Assembly: GCA_014529385.2 (NCBI GenBank)
Contig: CM043958.1
Span: 122,480,817-122,544,816, forward strand
Origin: Adiantum capillus-veneris
Lineage: Eukaryota; Streptophyta; Polypodiopsida; Polypodiales; Pteridaceae
Direction: 5' to 3'
Length of the DNA: 64,000 nt
In this document: positions 46,306 through 60,700 of the stretch, one piece after another
How positions within the stretch are numbered: the stretch's first letter is position 1
How the letters are laid out: every line of letters begins with the position of its first letter
Position numbers and translations under genes: made by a program
The notes under the pieces: generated by a model
What the model saw: only the letters and a program-made list of their open reading frames with translations
Databases searched by the model: none
Told to the model about the DNA's origin: nothing

Positions 46306-47180
46306 TGTTGTGTGCATTTCTGACACCCCTTTTTTTGTAAATTTGTACATACGAACATGACACCCGATGTCAAAAGGGTGTGTGGGATTTCTTTTTGTGG
46401 GTTTTTTAGCTTTCTTTAGCAAGCACATGTACATGCAATGCAAGTCGCTAATCTAATGACAGTTGTCAAATTACTGTAAGTGCTCGTGAGTGAGCTTTTT
46501 GAAGGGAGACTTGTATATAACATAAACTCATGTAAAAAAATTAAAAAAGTTCAGCCAAACATCAGAAATTTACAGGTTTTAGCTCGTTGTGTCTCCTTGG
46601 TGATTTGGGATGCAATTTTTTGCCCCGACTAGTCTTCTCTACGTGTAGTCGTGCTAGGACAGCTTTCTGTTCGCATCAATTTTGCTCATGGCGGCGTATG
46701 GAATGAATTTTGGTCATCTTTAGCTTTCTCGCCATTCTTTTTTCAATATTTTTTCCAAGCTTTAAAGTGCCCCAATTGGAGTTGTGCTCTTCAGGTTACG
46801 ACTAGTTCTCTGCAGGGTTATGGCTATGGCAGCCTAGTGGCAAATTGTGTGCAGACAAATTTGGAGGGCATGTATGTATGAATTGTGGAATTGATGTTGA
46901 AGTTTTGGGTTTGTGATGTTCAATGGTGAAAACGGAGGCCCTTGTATTCATACGCATTGGTCAGCGTGTGCTGTAAATCCATGCTTTGGCAGGGTTTTGC
47001 TCCTATGTGACATAGTCTCTTGGGTGGGCGACGGCCATTAAATTCCCAAGGGGACTACTCTTGTTGGACTTGTGGTGTTTCAAAGGTATTTTGCAAATCT
47101 TTTGGTGTCTTGTAGTTCTCTTTCAACGCTCTTGGGTGACATCGCTATAGAGGTGTTCCAGTTCGCTTGTTTCCCCAACA
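46306..47180 (+). repeat. T1 3' LTR
   Basis: TGTTGTGTGC to TCCCCAACA, preceded by a purine-rich GACTGGGGGGTTGG (46285-46298) as PPT candidate. Roughly 18 differences from the 5' LTR by eye. Confidence 0.92.
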
Positions 47181-47184
47181 ACGT

Positions 47185-48526
47185 GTGATGTTTTGCAAAA
47201 TTAACTAATAATGCCCTTATATATCATCAACGGGGAAAAATTCACTGATAAAATCTTCTCGATGAGTGCAAGTAGTGTATATATATACTATAAAAAAAAC
47301 CATAAAAAATTAGTCCTTTTTTGTTATTTTTCATCATTTTTCTCGATATTGAGACTTAAAAATGGAGAAGTCCAATAAAAAACAATAAAGCTGTGCTTTT
47401 CAATGGATTTTCTTAATTATTGGAATTTCACTTTGCTTTTTTAGCGTATTTTGTTATTTTCTTGGATTTTTCTTAATAAACCTGTCAAAAATTAATAATA
47501 AATAGCAAGGGAGCTCATATGGGAAAACTAAAGACATCAAAACAACAAGATGGACAAGCACAAAAGTTTTCAATGAATTCAAAAGATGGAAGCGGGAAGC
47601 CTAAATTAGGCGGCCATACCTACTTTTGCAAAATTCTTGCAGAAGAAGCTACAAAATCCGATCGGAGAAATTTTTGAGACTAACAAAGATTTCGCGGCCT
47701 AGTAGGACTAACAGAGGAATCTGGGAAAAATTGGTTGGGGAAGTCCGAGTATAGATACCCTAGGTAGGCTAAAATCACCTCATTTCCACTTGTTGCCCTT
47801 GGAGAGAGAGCATTTCGACTTCTTCGCGCGTACTTTCTGGAGCCTACAGTCACTCGTTTTTAGCGCCATCTCACACAAGACATGAGGGGTAAGTTCTTTA
47901 CTCATCAATGATCCATTTTGTACGGACAGAAACTAGTCTAAACCCTTAGAAAAAACCCTAGAATTCGAGCAGTGCACGAAAACCTACGACCAAAAACTGA
48001 CCATAAAGACCTGTCAGCTCAACCAAATTAGATGACATTTGAATTGTAGCATGCCCTAACATAATAGAACCTTTCTATATCATCAATTGACCATTCGGCA
48101 AGGGTCGAGGGGGTCCCCAGTAGAAAAGCTAGGTTTTTGGCAGATGTCAGAATTCGGTTCTGACTCCATAGACAGCTTGCCTACGAGGTTTATATACAAT
48201 GTATATGATTGGTTTCGTGAAATCAAGCAAGCAAAGCCCTCGAAAAGCAAAAAACGGTTCGAAGGCTACAAAGCATCAAATGACATACGAGGTCAGAGTG
48301 ACTCCAAATAGGCCAAAATTGGATTGAGCTGCTTCACAACTATGTTGCGGACAAGTTCATAGACTTAAAGGTGACTAATCAACTCAACAGGCAGTGTAGT
48401 CGACAAAGCACAAAGTGATGCCAGCAAGACCAAACTTTACCAAATTCAATTTAGGACTTGTTTTAGGTGTATAGAATGTCTTTCGGCCAAAAATTTTAAG
48501 TTCTTCACAAGAAAAATGTGACTGCT
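47185..48526 (+). other. G3 spacer: LTR-like promoter region
   Basis: Non-coding continuation of the G3 spacer after T1. It has a TATAGATA site at 47750-47757, a GGAGAGAGAGC tract near 47801, and an ATG with a strong splice donor (ATGAGGG|GTAAGT; GT at 47889-47890). Candidate acceptors TTTCAG lie at 49241-49245 and 49257-49262. The palindrome array is inside this predicted 1.36-kb intron. The TATA-to-GT distance of 139 bp is the same in G1. Confidence 0.45.
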
Positions 48527-49128
48527 ATAAATAATCGCGGTTATTTACTTTTGCACTATTTTTGCTTGAAAGTTGCATAATCACCTCTCGTACCAATTGT
48601 ATGCACCTAGTACATGCCAAAAATCAAGTATGAGCCAAAATGATCACATATAACTTGAAAAATTGCCAAAAAAACGCAAAGAAGTCTTTGCAAGCCAATT
48701 TCTGAGTTATGGACCACATTTATTTCATCCAAATCACCTCATATCCCATACACAAGGTCTATACAATGCCTAAAATCAAGTTGTGCCAACAAATGTTGAT
48801 TTTGGTTAAAAAAATTAATAATCATGATTATTTACTTTTTGGCCAAAATGATAGAAATTTATAATTTTGCCATCATACATCCAAAGTACATGATGTGTTA
48901 AACCCACTAGCCAAGTTTGAACAAATTTGAAGCTCAAAATCTCAAATTTCCTTTATATCTACTATTTCAGAGACCTAAAGCCAAAATCTGGTACCATTTC
49001 ATCCTATGCATCCAAATGAGCCTATATTTCACTCAGAATATCTATTTGGTATATACTTCAAGCTTGTAATTCCAAATTTGCAAAAAATTGAAAAAATTAC
49101 TCAACTGTAAATAATCGTGATTATTTAC
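48527..49128 (+). repeat. G3 spacer palindrome array, three units
   Basis: Copies of the G3 palindrome at 48527-48548, 48814-48835 and 49107-49128 (one arm difference in the last). Start distances are 287 and 293 bp. The last copy ends 188 bp before the coiled-coil ORF. Same palindrome as the leader array 14 kb upstream. Confidence 0.82.
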
Positions 49129-49316
49129 TCTTATTGCAATTTTTTGTTTGGACTTTATAATTTTGTTCCTTACATGTTTTTATGCATCTATGCTTGTTCA
49201 AAAATTGATTTGAAGAAAATTGGACCAAACTTGTTAGCATTTCAGACTGAAGGACATTTCAGAGAAAAATCTGTCAAATTTACTAACTTTGATGTTGTAT
49301 TTACTGAACAAGAGCC

Positions 49317-51192
49317 ATGCAAGCAACAGAGAGGGCCAAGAAGAAGCTCAACCAAAAAGAAAAGTTGCAAGAGCTACCAACATATCAACTAGACCCCGAT
49401 TCAGTCAAGAATGCAACAGCGACATATCTCTCAAAGGAACAGCTTGAAGAGCACAACACCATAGTGTTCACTGGCCTATTCAAGAGTGAGGAGGGACATC
49501 AGGTAGAGCTACAACTTCTACCAAAAGAAGTATATGATGTCGCCGCAAAGCTCGAGACCAAAGAAGCCAACCGAAGGCTAGGACTGAGAGATTTTTATGA
49601 ACAAGAGCCTTGTGGAGTGGACTTCCAAAAGGCTTATGAGCTTTTGTCCACGATCAAAGAAGATGGAATTGCGCAGATCTCTGACCCTCATGGGAATAAA
49701 GTTGAAGTGGTGATCACCAAGGAGAGTGGCACAAGCACTTAGATTGCCAACATAAGGAATGACAATGAGGGCAAGAGATAGGAAGACGGCCGGAACTTTC
49801 ATCAAAGAAACCGCCGCCGCCACATTTGTAGACCTCATTCACAAGCAGATGGAAGAGCTCTCAAGGTTATACCACCATCACTTCCATTTCCTTGCTAAGA
49901 GGCCGTCAAGGTATACAACACCCAGTCATGCGATTGCCACCACCTTTACACAAGTCCTCAAGTCAACAACCAGACAGCCAATTGACCATGCACAATATGT
50001 CTTGTCCACATTAAAAAGGACAAAGAAAGAAGGAAAAATCACATACCTGGGTGCACCAGAGGTTTTGACAAGGATTGCTTTCAGAACACTTGGATAGTGA
50101 CAGCACAACCTTCCCCTCAAGCTACAAGATCTACCAAGAGATCCTACAAGTCTGATGAAGATTCGGTTGAGAGCTCGCTAGAACGGCACAGCAGTGATAG
50201 CTCAAATAATGAAGGAAAAAGAGCACGACAGGAGGAAATGAAGAGACAAGTCGTGGCAGCACACATGAGGAACCCGTACAAAAGCAAGCCCAGTTTGAAC
50301 AAGAAAAACACTCTTACAAATGCAGACGCCAAGCACAAGGAAAAGACTTGAAAAAGTGGGTGCCTATTGGGCTTAAAGGACCAAGAACCAAGCATCACAC
50401 CATGAAGCAGGCTGAAGACCCACGGAATTCCTAGAACGGATGTATCAGGAAGCAGAAGCTTTAAAGCTGAAAGAAGCACAAGAAGTAGCAAGTAAAGCTA
50501 AAGAGGTGGCAGAACAACAAAAGCAAGTAGAGGAAGCCACTGCACAAGGATAAGAACAACATGCTCAAGGTGATGTGTCTCCCCGCATCTCTTCTCCTGT
50601 TTCTGAACACCAAGATCACCCCATGCCGAGCCCACCACCATCACCAGCAGTTAGAACCACGACAACTGAGCAAACAGAGCCTAAACAGCAAAAGGCAGTT
50701 GGATCTTCACAGGAACCTGAACAAAAAGAGGTAGTTGAATCAGAAGAAAAGGCAGTTGAGTCTACACAAGAACAGGAAAAGAAGCACGACAAAGAGCCAG
50801 AAAGGGAAGCCAGTCCTACACCAGAAGAGGACACCACAAAGTTTGAGCACCCAGGAGAGCAGGAGGCTGAGGAAACACCCTCTACCTCAACGGAAAAGGA
50901 TCAACCACAGCCACAAGGGCAACAGCTACCAGCAGCCATGACGCAGCCAGAGGTAAAAGAATCTGCAGAAACATCAAGACAATTAACACAAAGCAAAGAT
51001 TGGCAATCGAATGATGAAGTCATACTGCAAGTAAATGAGTATGCTAAGCAAATGCAGGATATGACTGAACAACTTTGCTCAGCAGCACTTGGCCGTAGCA
51101 CAAGGGCCAAAGAGTTAGAGATGATGATTGACGCACTCCAAGGGGAGCTGGACGACTGACTCAATGTCATCACCAATCTATAGAGGCAAGTG
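49317..51192 (+). pseudogene. G3 extra 3' ORF, first part
   Basis: Starts MQATERAKKKLNQKEKLQEL. The N-terminal domain matches G1: FTGLFKSEEGHQVELQLLPKE, STIKEDGIAQISDPHGNKV, and RLYHHHFHFLAKRPSRY then GAPEVLTRIAF. A Ser/Asp-rich stretch, helix-rich KLKEAQEVASKAKEVAEQQK, a Pro/Glu-rich region (50575-50960) and a coiled coil (to ELEMMIDALQGELDD) follow. Stops at 49740, 50095, 50349 and 51157, with frameshifts near 49745, 50097 and 50350. It is cut by N2 at CAAGA (51193-51197) and resumes at 53742. No membrane segment or signal peptide. Function unknown. Confidence 0.72.
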
Positions 51193-51197
51193 CAAGA

Positions 51198-51374
51198 TGT
51201 TAGGACAAGGATCCTAAGGAGCAAGGCTTCACCTACGGGGTCAGGGACCTGAGCCAGGGGCTTGGACTAGACCAGTGTGGACTGGGGATCCATATTATGT
51301 CTAGGGCTAGGAGCCGGTCTATACATAGGGTGGTAGGGTGGTGGATCCGGCATCACAATCTCCTAGACCTTTCA
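51198..51374 (+). repeat. N2 5' LTR (177 bp)
   Basis: TGTTAGGACAAGG to AGACCTTTCA. Its last 77 bp match 53660-53736 with only a few changes. Confidence 0.85.
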
Positions 51375-51375
51375 C

Positions 51376-51388
51376 TGGTATCAGAGCC
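51376..51388 (+). promoter_or_regulatory. N2 primer-binding site
   Basis: TGGTATCAGAGCC, exact initiator-Met tRNA site, one base after the LTR. Confidence 0.9.
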
Positions 51389-51454
51389 AAGGGAGGGGGG
51401 AGCTATGGAAGAGGGGGGAAATACCTCGCATGGTGGCTGCATGTTGGCTGCATG

Positions 51455-53659
<2,205 letters not shown>

Positions 53660-53736
53660 TGTCTAGGGCTAGGATCCGGTCTATACATAGGGTGGTAGGG
53701 CGGTGGATCCGGCATCATAGTCTCCTAGACCTTTCA
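53660..53736 (+). repeat. N2 3' LTR remnant (77 bp)
   Basis: Starts TGTCTAGGGC and ends CTTTCA. The first 100 bp of the LTR are missing, by deletion or conversion. Confidence 0.8.
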
Positions 53737-53741
53737 CAAGA

Positions 53742-54857
53742 GTTGCAAGCAGAAGCTGAACAACATCAACTCGTGAGGGATAGGCAGCAAAAGAAATGGA
53801 GGAACTAGGTGAAATACTTATAGAATTGTCAGATGCATGCAAAGCAAAGGATGAGCAACTGACAGAAGTTACAAATGAACTTCTAACTACAACCCTCTCA
53901 ATTCAAAAAATTCAGGTACAGTTAGATGTTGCAAATGCCTCCCTGTAGTAATCAAAACAACGAATCAATGATCAAGCAATATTCTTACGAAAAATACAGG
54001 AGAATCCAGCCGTCGCCTCAATCAAAGGCACAGACGAGGTCTACAAGGCATTAGAGAAGAAAAAGAAATACCTCAAGCTAGAGCTAAAGTTGGTGGAGCA
54101 GTCTCAACACAGAGACCTGGCTTTAATGCGGGTCCAAAGAGAAGACGAGCTGCTGAAGGAAATAGTTGAACCCAAAAGAGTCAACCATTTATTGAGAGAG
54201 GGAAGGCCGGAAACAAAAGAAGAGGCAGGCACTTCAGAGCAACCTCAAATAGAAATCCCCTCAGTCTCATTCACTGACATGGAGACACAGTCAACAACAA
54301 CTTGGCTAAATTACCCCAGATTGCTTGCTCCAAAAAAGGGACAGCCGACTACAGAATACATGGTGAAAACCCTAAAGGGTGCCATGTCATTCTTTAAAAG
54401 TCTACCAGATTTGTCATGTGCTATGCTATATAAAATCTGTTGAATTTTTCTCACCTGCATCGAAGTGTTCAATGAGCCAGAGCAAGCAGGCACCCCTTGG
54501 ATGTCATTCCTCGAGGGTAACAAAGGGTTGTGCTATGATCTCAGTGGCCAACCTTCCAAACAAGTCCTCTATGACTTCTACGCGAGGTGTATGTTCTTAC
54601 CTTCTCACAATATGCTGGCGTTTGAGGAAACATTTTACACAGGGTTTTTCACTTGGCGAACGAAAATAATTGGGCCAGTGATTAGAAACCTGACATCAAG
54701 GTTTGTAGGCTACTCAGCAATGGAACTGAAAAATAGAGAGACTATGCAGTTCTTACAAGTTCCAAATAAAGAAAGGAAGATCAGATACCAAAAGGCACTG
54801 AATGCGCTTAAAGACCGCCTCACCAACCGGCAACCTGAAGACTACTTGAGCCCATAA
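53742..54857 (+). pseudogene. G3 extra 3' ORF, second part
   Basis: Continues the coiled coil after N2 (ELQAEAEQHQLVRDRQQKK; then in another frame LGEILIELSDACKAKDEQL). The C-terminal domain follows from 54090: TWLNYPRLLAPKKGQPTTEY, MVKTLKGAMSFF, a TGA at 54441, EVFNEPEQAGTPWMSFLEG, then CMFLPSHNMLAFEETFYTGFF. It ends in DRLTNRQPEDYLSP with TAA at 54855-54857. This is the longest version of the C-terminal domain. The stop is four bases before the stem-loop. Homologous to G1 7069-7853 and G2 21240-21717. Confidence 0.75.
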
Positions 54858-54860
54858 AGT

Positions 54861-54896
54861 TGTGTCAAGGGACGACACAGGCAAGGAGGGGGGGAA
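54861..54896 (+). promoter_or_regulatory. G3 stem-loop and 3' polypurine tract
   Basis: TGTGTC (54861-54866) pairs with GACACA (54874-54879) around a 7-base loop beginning AAGG. The PPT AAGGAGGGGGGGAA follows and ends directly before the LTR TG. Same spacing (17 bases from stem to LTR) as G1. Confidence 0.8.
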
Positions 54897-55331
54897 TGTT
54901 AGCAGCAAGCTAACACAGATACCACGGATACCATTTTTTGGAGTTCTCATTGTAAAAACACTTATTATTTTGATAAATTGAGAATATTGTAACTCCTATT
55001 TTTTGGATAAACCTTGTAATTGATGGACCGGGGCTACAAGCTTCCAGATTGTATCAACCTATCATTACCCATCTTTGGTAGAACTCCCAAATTATTAGTT
55101 TTGACCACCAAAAACCTTGGCTAAGGTATAAAAGCTAATTTTTGTAAGTTATTATTAAGTTTTGGATAATGAAATACATGGCGTGAGCTAACGGCTCTCA
55201 CTTCTCTCCTTTTCACTCTTCCTACTCCCTCCTCGGTTGTCACATTGTAGTCCCGTTTGTTGCATTCCAACCGCAAGTAAGAGCTCTACGCATTGACTAA
55301 ACACATCACAGTATTTCCTAGCTTTTGGTGT
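54897..55331 (+). repeat. G3 3' LTR, left piece
   Basis: TGTTAGCAGC onward, collinear with 32047-32480 of the 5' LTR, interrupted by S1. Confidence 0.92.
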
Positions 55332-55669
55332 TGTCGTGGGTTTTGTATTCGAAAGGTGATCCAGGAAGGCACGGGGCCCCTGGCTGTGAAAGGTGTGAGG
55401 GAAAGAGTTAGCAGACACAAATAATGAAGACAGAGCTTAAAACAGATAGATTGAAACATGATCACTCAAATTGATTATTGAACAGTACCCCTATTTTAAT
55501 CAAATATTAATGGAGGAGTTTATGCTCCTTACAAGGATTATCCTGACTCTAATCCAGGTGCTAATCAAAAAAGTATTTATTGAACGGCTTTGAATTGCTT
55601 CATTTTCCTTCTGCTTCTTCCCGCTATGGCTTTAGGAGCTTCGACTTCCAATGGTCTCAGGTGGTCCGA

Positions 55670-55990
55670 TTTGGCTTAAGGTTCCCAGTTTAAGGTGCTT
55701 GGCTTAGGATATATGGCTTGTTTTAGAGCTTAGGATTATGATGGCTTGGTTTAGAGCTTAGGATTAACCAGGTTAAGGAGATTCGAGATTATGGCTTAGA
55801 GAGTTTATGGAAGCTTGGCTTACAGCGTTTAGGCTTAAGATTATCCAGGCTTATGAGATCCAAAAGTTAGGATTATAATGGCTTGGAGAGCTTATGATTA
55901 AGATGTCTAATGAGATTAGAGAAGGTTTTGGCTTAGAGCTTGTGATCCTCAAGGCTTATGATGGCCAAGGAGATTAGAGAGGCTTTGGCT
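55670..55990 (+). repeat. Degenerate GGCTTAGAGCTTAGGATTA-type repeats
   Basis: Words such as GGCTTGGTTTAGAGCTTAGGA and TTTTGGCTTAGAGCTTG recur about every 30-60 bp within S1. Confidence 0.7.
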
Positions 55991-56384
55991 TAGAGCTTGC
56001 TATTCTCCTCCGGAGAGAAGAATATGAATGAAAAGAAGAGCCCCCAAAAGAGAGCCGTCTCCCCTTTCTTATAGGTTGCATGCACTTGTTTTCTAAAATT
56101 GGCCAACCCATTAGCGATGTCGCTAATGGGTAGCCACCCTATGATGTGGCAGCCTAATATTTTGACCTCCTCCAAAGGCGTCGCGAGTGGCATCGGATCG
56201 CATCGTCCTTGCCTTCTGATCATTTTTTGCTTCGTGGCCCAAGCCATCCGAGGCGCGATCCAGCCTGCGCAAGCACATCTTCATCTTCATGCGCTGTCGT
56301 TTGCTGCTCTGCACTCCATGGGTTTTCCCCTTCACACACAATGTGTATATTTTTATTAAAATGGGCGGGCGGCCATCCTACCTC

Positions 56385-56612
56385 TTGGGCGGCCTTTAGA
56401 TTGAGGCTTATCCTTATGAGAGCACCATTTTTGGCATACATATCGGTGAAGGCTTTGCCAAGCTTCTCCATTGGCAGCCATAATCATTGTAAGGGAATCA
56501 CATTTGGCATAAATGCCCGGCTGAGGCAATGCCAAGCATCCTTCATTGGGCGGCCACATTAGGCGGGCACTGGCGTATATGCTGACTAAAGCACTGCCAA
56601 GCATATCATTTT
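56385..56612 (-). repeat. Three degenerate repeats with PPR-like translation
   Basis: On the minus strand three units of about 75-85 bp share GATGCTTGGCA..GCC..CAT..ATGCCA. Translation gives LGSALVSIYASA, PGIYAKCDSL and LGKAFTDMYAKNGAL in two frames, resembling the MYAKCG signature of plant pentatricopeptide repeats. Unit length is shorter than the 35-residue PPR, and frames are broken. May be a captured, decayed gene piece, or chance. Confidence 0.3.
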
Positions 56613-57206
56613 TCACTAGCAATTTGGAGCCACGTTGGATTTTCCTCGCCATCATTGCATTCCAAAACCCGGATGAAAGCTCAAAAATTCCCAGATAGCA
56701 CTCCGATCGAGCCGACCGGACTGGTACGAAACCAGCCCCCAGTGCATCTTTAACAGCCAATAGCTTGGCAACCGTAACTCCAATCACTGATCTGAAAAGA
56801 CCGACGCGCTCCACAAAGCGAGCACTTCAGGCTCGTGCATTGCTTTTTTATCCCCTCAGCTGTAGTTGCCCAATCCGGTACGGATCTGCAGTCAATTCAA
56901 ACTTCAAGCTACCATAACTTCTTATCTGTAGCTCTGATTGACAAGCCGTAAAGACAGGCTTGTAGAGCACTTCAAGTACTTCAACTTTGATCAATAAAAT
57001 CCCTACTATGATCACTTCAATCATACTCATTTTTTAGCATTACCAAGACATCTTTTGGCCCTTAGAGCCGCATTTGGCACACTTTTAACATAAAATTGTC
57101 TTGTTAGCAAGCCCTTATTACTATTGAATAATCATGTAGGATTCAAATAAACCTAATTGGCATCTCTTTGCTCATTTTCTTGTCATGGAAGCGGAGAGAC
57201 ACGACA

Positions 57207-57699
57207 GCGTCGTCGACCTGCGGCCTAATTTGATCATAAGTTTTACACTTCAAAATCAAAAACTAAGCATAGGCGGGGTATTGGGGCATCCTTGCTAAGC
57301 ATTTAGGTGCATTCTGAGTCGAAAACGGCTAGGTCAAAAATCCATTGCTGTTAATAATCGCGATTTTTACACTTGACCTAAAGTGGGGTTTGAAACCATA
57401 AGCATGTGTGCTTAGTTCTTATAAACTTGTCCTAGAAGTTTTTCTACGTTTGGATGTCATTTGATGCTGTAACGGATGTGATTTGTTTGACGATGAGCAA
57501 TTGGCTTTTGGTGATTTCAGTCACTTGAGTGTAGCTTGAGCTAGATGCAAGTTGCTAGTTGTTTTCCAAGATATTGACAACCTCTTGTGGCCTCTATGCA
57601 CTAGTCGAGTCAGCTTTGTCTCATGGATTGACAATTTAATCGTGATTCTCGCTAATACTGCAATAAGATAGGATAGTGAGGTTAGACACGCATCCCATA
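57207..57699 (+). repeat. G3 3' LTR, right piece
   Basis: Collinear with 32477-32974 of the 5' LTR, ending CATCCCATA. Contains the degenerate palindrome GTTAATAATCGCGATT near 57350-57370. Confidence 0.92.
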
Positions 57700-57704
57700 G
57701 CACT

Positions 57705-60700
57705 ACCAGAAACCTGGTCACAAGTGGACAACAAGGTCAGTCAATTTTCAAGTTATGTTGGTTTTTGTCTATGTTTTACTTTTCATTTTGGAAAAGATCT
57801 CTCTATTGTGCAAAGCAAAGTGCTTGGGCAAAGTCCATAAGAAGCCACTGTATAAAGCAAAGTGCTTTGCATGTCTTTATGTGAAGTACGGCTTCTCTTC
57901 TCTACCAAGGACTTATCGATTGACTTCAGATCAATGATAATGGCACACATCTTTAGCACTACGTGGATATAAGCTCACAATTTATGCAATGCTACACTGT
58001 GATGTATCCATGCCAGTACGTGCAAGGCATGACTACCAGGGGATCACATAGTTGAGATTTTCGTTGTCGCCAAAGAAAACACCTCTGCATGCATGGCATG
58101 CGTGTGCGGTAGAAAAAATTGTTACCTCAGTATTGTTAACGCTTTCGCTATAACACTAAATCCTCTGTCAAGGACAAGGTAAGTGACTAATATCTTAAAA
58201 TATTTTTTTTGCTTATTCACAGGTCATGTGTCACCCTGATACAGTCACGAACACATACAAGGTAAGTCGGTCAAGATGTGACTTATGGTAGCTCTCTCTA
58301 TGTGGGCATGGTACAAGTTCATTGTTGTATGATTTAAATAAGACATTTTCCTCATTCCAGCATTCTCTCTCTCTTTCTCTCCAACTTCAATTCCGGAGGT
58401 GAAACTAGGCATGATTTTATTGACATCTTTCTATGTCAATACGGTAATAGGAAGGACTAAGAGCCATCTTTTTGTAACCCATCAGTGATTGCTTTCAAGA
58501 TCGACCAACTCTATTCAGTTGAGTACCCATCGATTTTAATGGACAAGCAAGAATCTTGCCATTATTGATTTTTTGGGTATTATTTTTGCACTCTATACTT
58601 TCAGTGTGAAGATCAAGTTGAGTTTTTGAAAGACTTAAACTCATAAAGGCTTCTTTCTACTAAGGTGTATAGATGGAGCAAGCATTTTGGACAGCATGGC
58701 TATTCGAAGAAACACATGATTATGGATTTTTGGGTCTAGAGCAAGTTCAGTGATGAATACGATTCTAACTTGAGTGGATCTTCTATAGCACTAAGAATGT
58801 CTATACGAATCCTGTTTTGGGGTAAGACCCATTCGTGATTCCTCAATCACTTACTAAAGTGTTGATGGTCAATTCTTGAACCCATCATAATTGCACTTTC
58901 AAGAAAAGAAGTCCATAAGCTGCCAAGGGGTAGTGGATAATTTCAACTTCCACAGTTGAATTCAGATACTTTTGGCTACCAGTTGAGCAATTTCCCTACA
59001 AAAGTCTAACCACGTGGTTTGACAATGTGGATTTTAGCAGAGGGTTAGGATTGCAACAGTGACACCCACTGTTACATGTGCAACACTACTTGCACCCCAC
59101 TAGTTTTTAGTTAGCACTCCTAGGCCTTGGCAGGGAGGAAATTTGGGCACGTGCCTTTCGCTACGGATAAGTGAACACTATGTTCAACCTCTAGGTACGC
59201 ATCTGATTTGTTTTTGTTTCTTTTTTATTGCTTTTCCATGTAGAATGCATGAACTATGTTTTCATCCATTTTTGCTCTTACGAGAAATGACACGGTCATC
59301 TAAGAGCCAGACAGTTTGGTTTATAGTGTTCAACATAAGTTCCTGCATTATGCAGTTATAGACCCACTTGTAGGGTTTATTTGGCACATGTTGTCACATG
59401 GGATACAACATGGTCTAGGGACTCAAGGAGTTTGGTTTAGCCAGTGTGGAGCAAGGCTAATGAGGGTCCCTCTCACTCCCGTCGTAGAGTGTTTGCAGTT
59501 ACCTCCACGCACAAGTACATCTTGTACTTCAGGGTTGTTCATTTTTTAGACATCCTTACATGAGATATATTCCACATGTGGAGAATATAAGTCTTTGGGA
59601 CTAACACTGGCGCCCAGTGTCACGACAAAGTCAGGCTAGGTGCTAGTCAAATCTGTTTTCCAAACCATTTTCAGCACGACATATCAGGAGCAATTTCGGT
59701 GGCCAAAAATTGTCGGATACTTAGAATGACTTGTTAAGGTATAAGTGAAGCTAAAAAACATTACAGATGGTTGTTTATGCATATAGCAAGGCTATGAAAA
59801 GGTTTCGTTGGTTGTACCTAGAAGTGATTACTATTTCACCTTCTATTATGGTTCAAACTTTTCAACAAGGCTTGCAAATGATTGCAGCTGAAAGTATATA
59901 GTTCCTTTTAGAACTATTTACATTCCTCTTTCATGTATGCTAGGAGCATCACATTCGCCATAAGTATTGGCCAGGATTATCATGAATATACAGGTTCATA
60001 TCCATTGTTGGCTAATGCATGCACACTAAGTGTTATGGGCCCTAGTGTTTAGCAAAGGCTGATTTGGAGCGGCATGCATATTCATCACATTAGTTGCTTA
60101 TGAAGCATTTTGTACTCTTATCTGCAGTATCTCTATGAGCTTACTTTTGGGTCTACCAATCACCAATAGAGGTCATGGCTCGGTTTGGCTACTCGTGGAT
60201 GTTTCACGTTAACCAAGATGGTTATTTAGGACATTGTTGTTTGCTCAGCAGTGTTGTATGCTATTGTGATCCCCATTTACCAGTCATCTGGGACAACTGT
60301 CTGTAAACCGTGGGGAAAAACACATCTCAATACTGTCAAAATCCAAAGAGGATAGGCAGATTACAAGTAAAAAGTGTACTCTTGTGCTGAAGGATATGCA
60401 AAGCGCGTACGTTAGCACTAAGCAATCCAATTAGCAACAATGTATCTCTCTAGTTGGTGTTGCTTACAATAAGGTAAAGCATGTTTGTGACTCAGTTTAA
60501 TCCCTTCATGTTTAAGTCTGGTTCTCAACCTTGAACACTAGTTATGGTGGGGTTGTTTACTGAAGAAAATCAAGATGTTACTCTTGGTTTCATTGAATCT
60601 CCTACTGAACCTTGTTCTGGTCAAGCAAACAGCTGGATCCCTGAAGGATGCCACTGTGGAAAACATTAGTGTATCATCACTCTTGTTTTCAAGGAGGAAA

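Larger units (their letters stand above)
43723..47180 (+). mobile_element. T1: gag-only LTR retrotransposon (TR-GAG-like)
   Basis: Two LTRs of 874 and 875 bp (43723-44596 and 46306-47180), about 98 percent identical by eye, start TGTTG and end CCAACA. The flanking ACGT duplication is 43719-43722 and 47181-47184. The only coding sequence is a gag (44658-46046). No protease, RT or integrase is present, so it would depend on another element. It is the youngest datable insertion here by LTR similarity. It is inserted in the G3 spacer just after the internal PPT. Confidence 0.9.
55332..57206. mobile_element. S1: 1.88-kb insertion in the G3 3' LTR, probably a solo LTR
   Basis: Ends TGTCGTG..CACGACA form a 7-bp terminal inverted repeat with TG..CA, as in an LTR. 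Flanks GTGT (55328-55331) and GCGT (57207-57210) fit a short duplication with one C/T change. No internal partner LTR, PBS or PPT found. A 9-bp duplication reading of the same junction is possible, which would suggest a DNA transposon instead. Contains a degenerate short-period repeat of GGCTTAGAGCTTAGGATTAT-like words (55670-55990). Confidence 0.6.

Noticed and set aside
44068-46881. Two identical 76-codon open frames (44068-44298, 46651-46881) as a duplicated gene
   Set aside because: They lie at the same place in the two T1 LTRs; duplication is explained by the LTRs and the frame has no domain.
56209-56562. 117-codon plus-strand frame in S1
   Set aside because: Overlaps the degenerate repeats and other frames of similar length; no domain or start context.
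55332-57206. S1 as a Mutator-type DNA transposon with 9-bp target duplication
   Set aside because: Possible by one reading of the junction, but the inverted ends are only 7 bp and of TG..CA type; solo LTR preferred.
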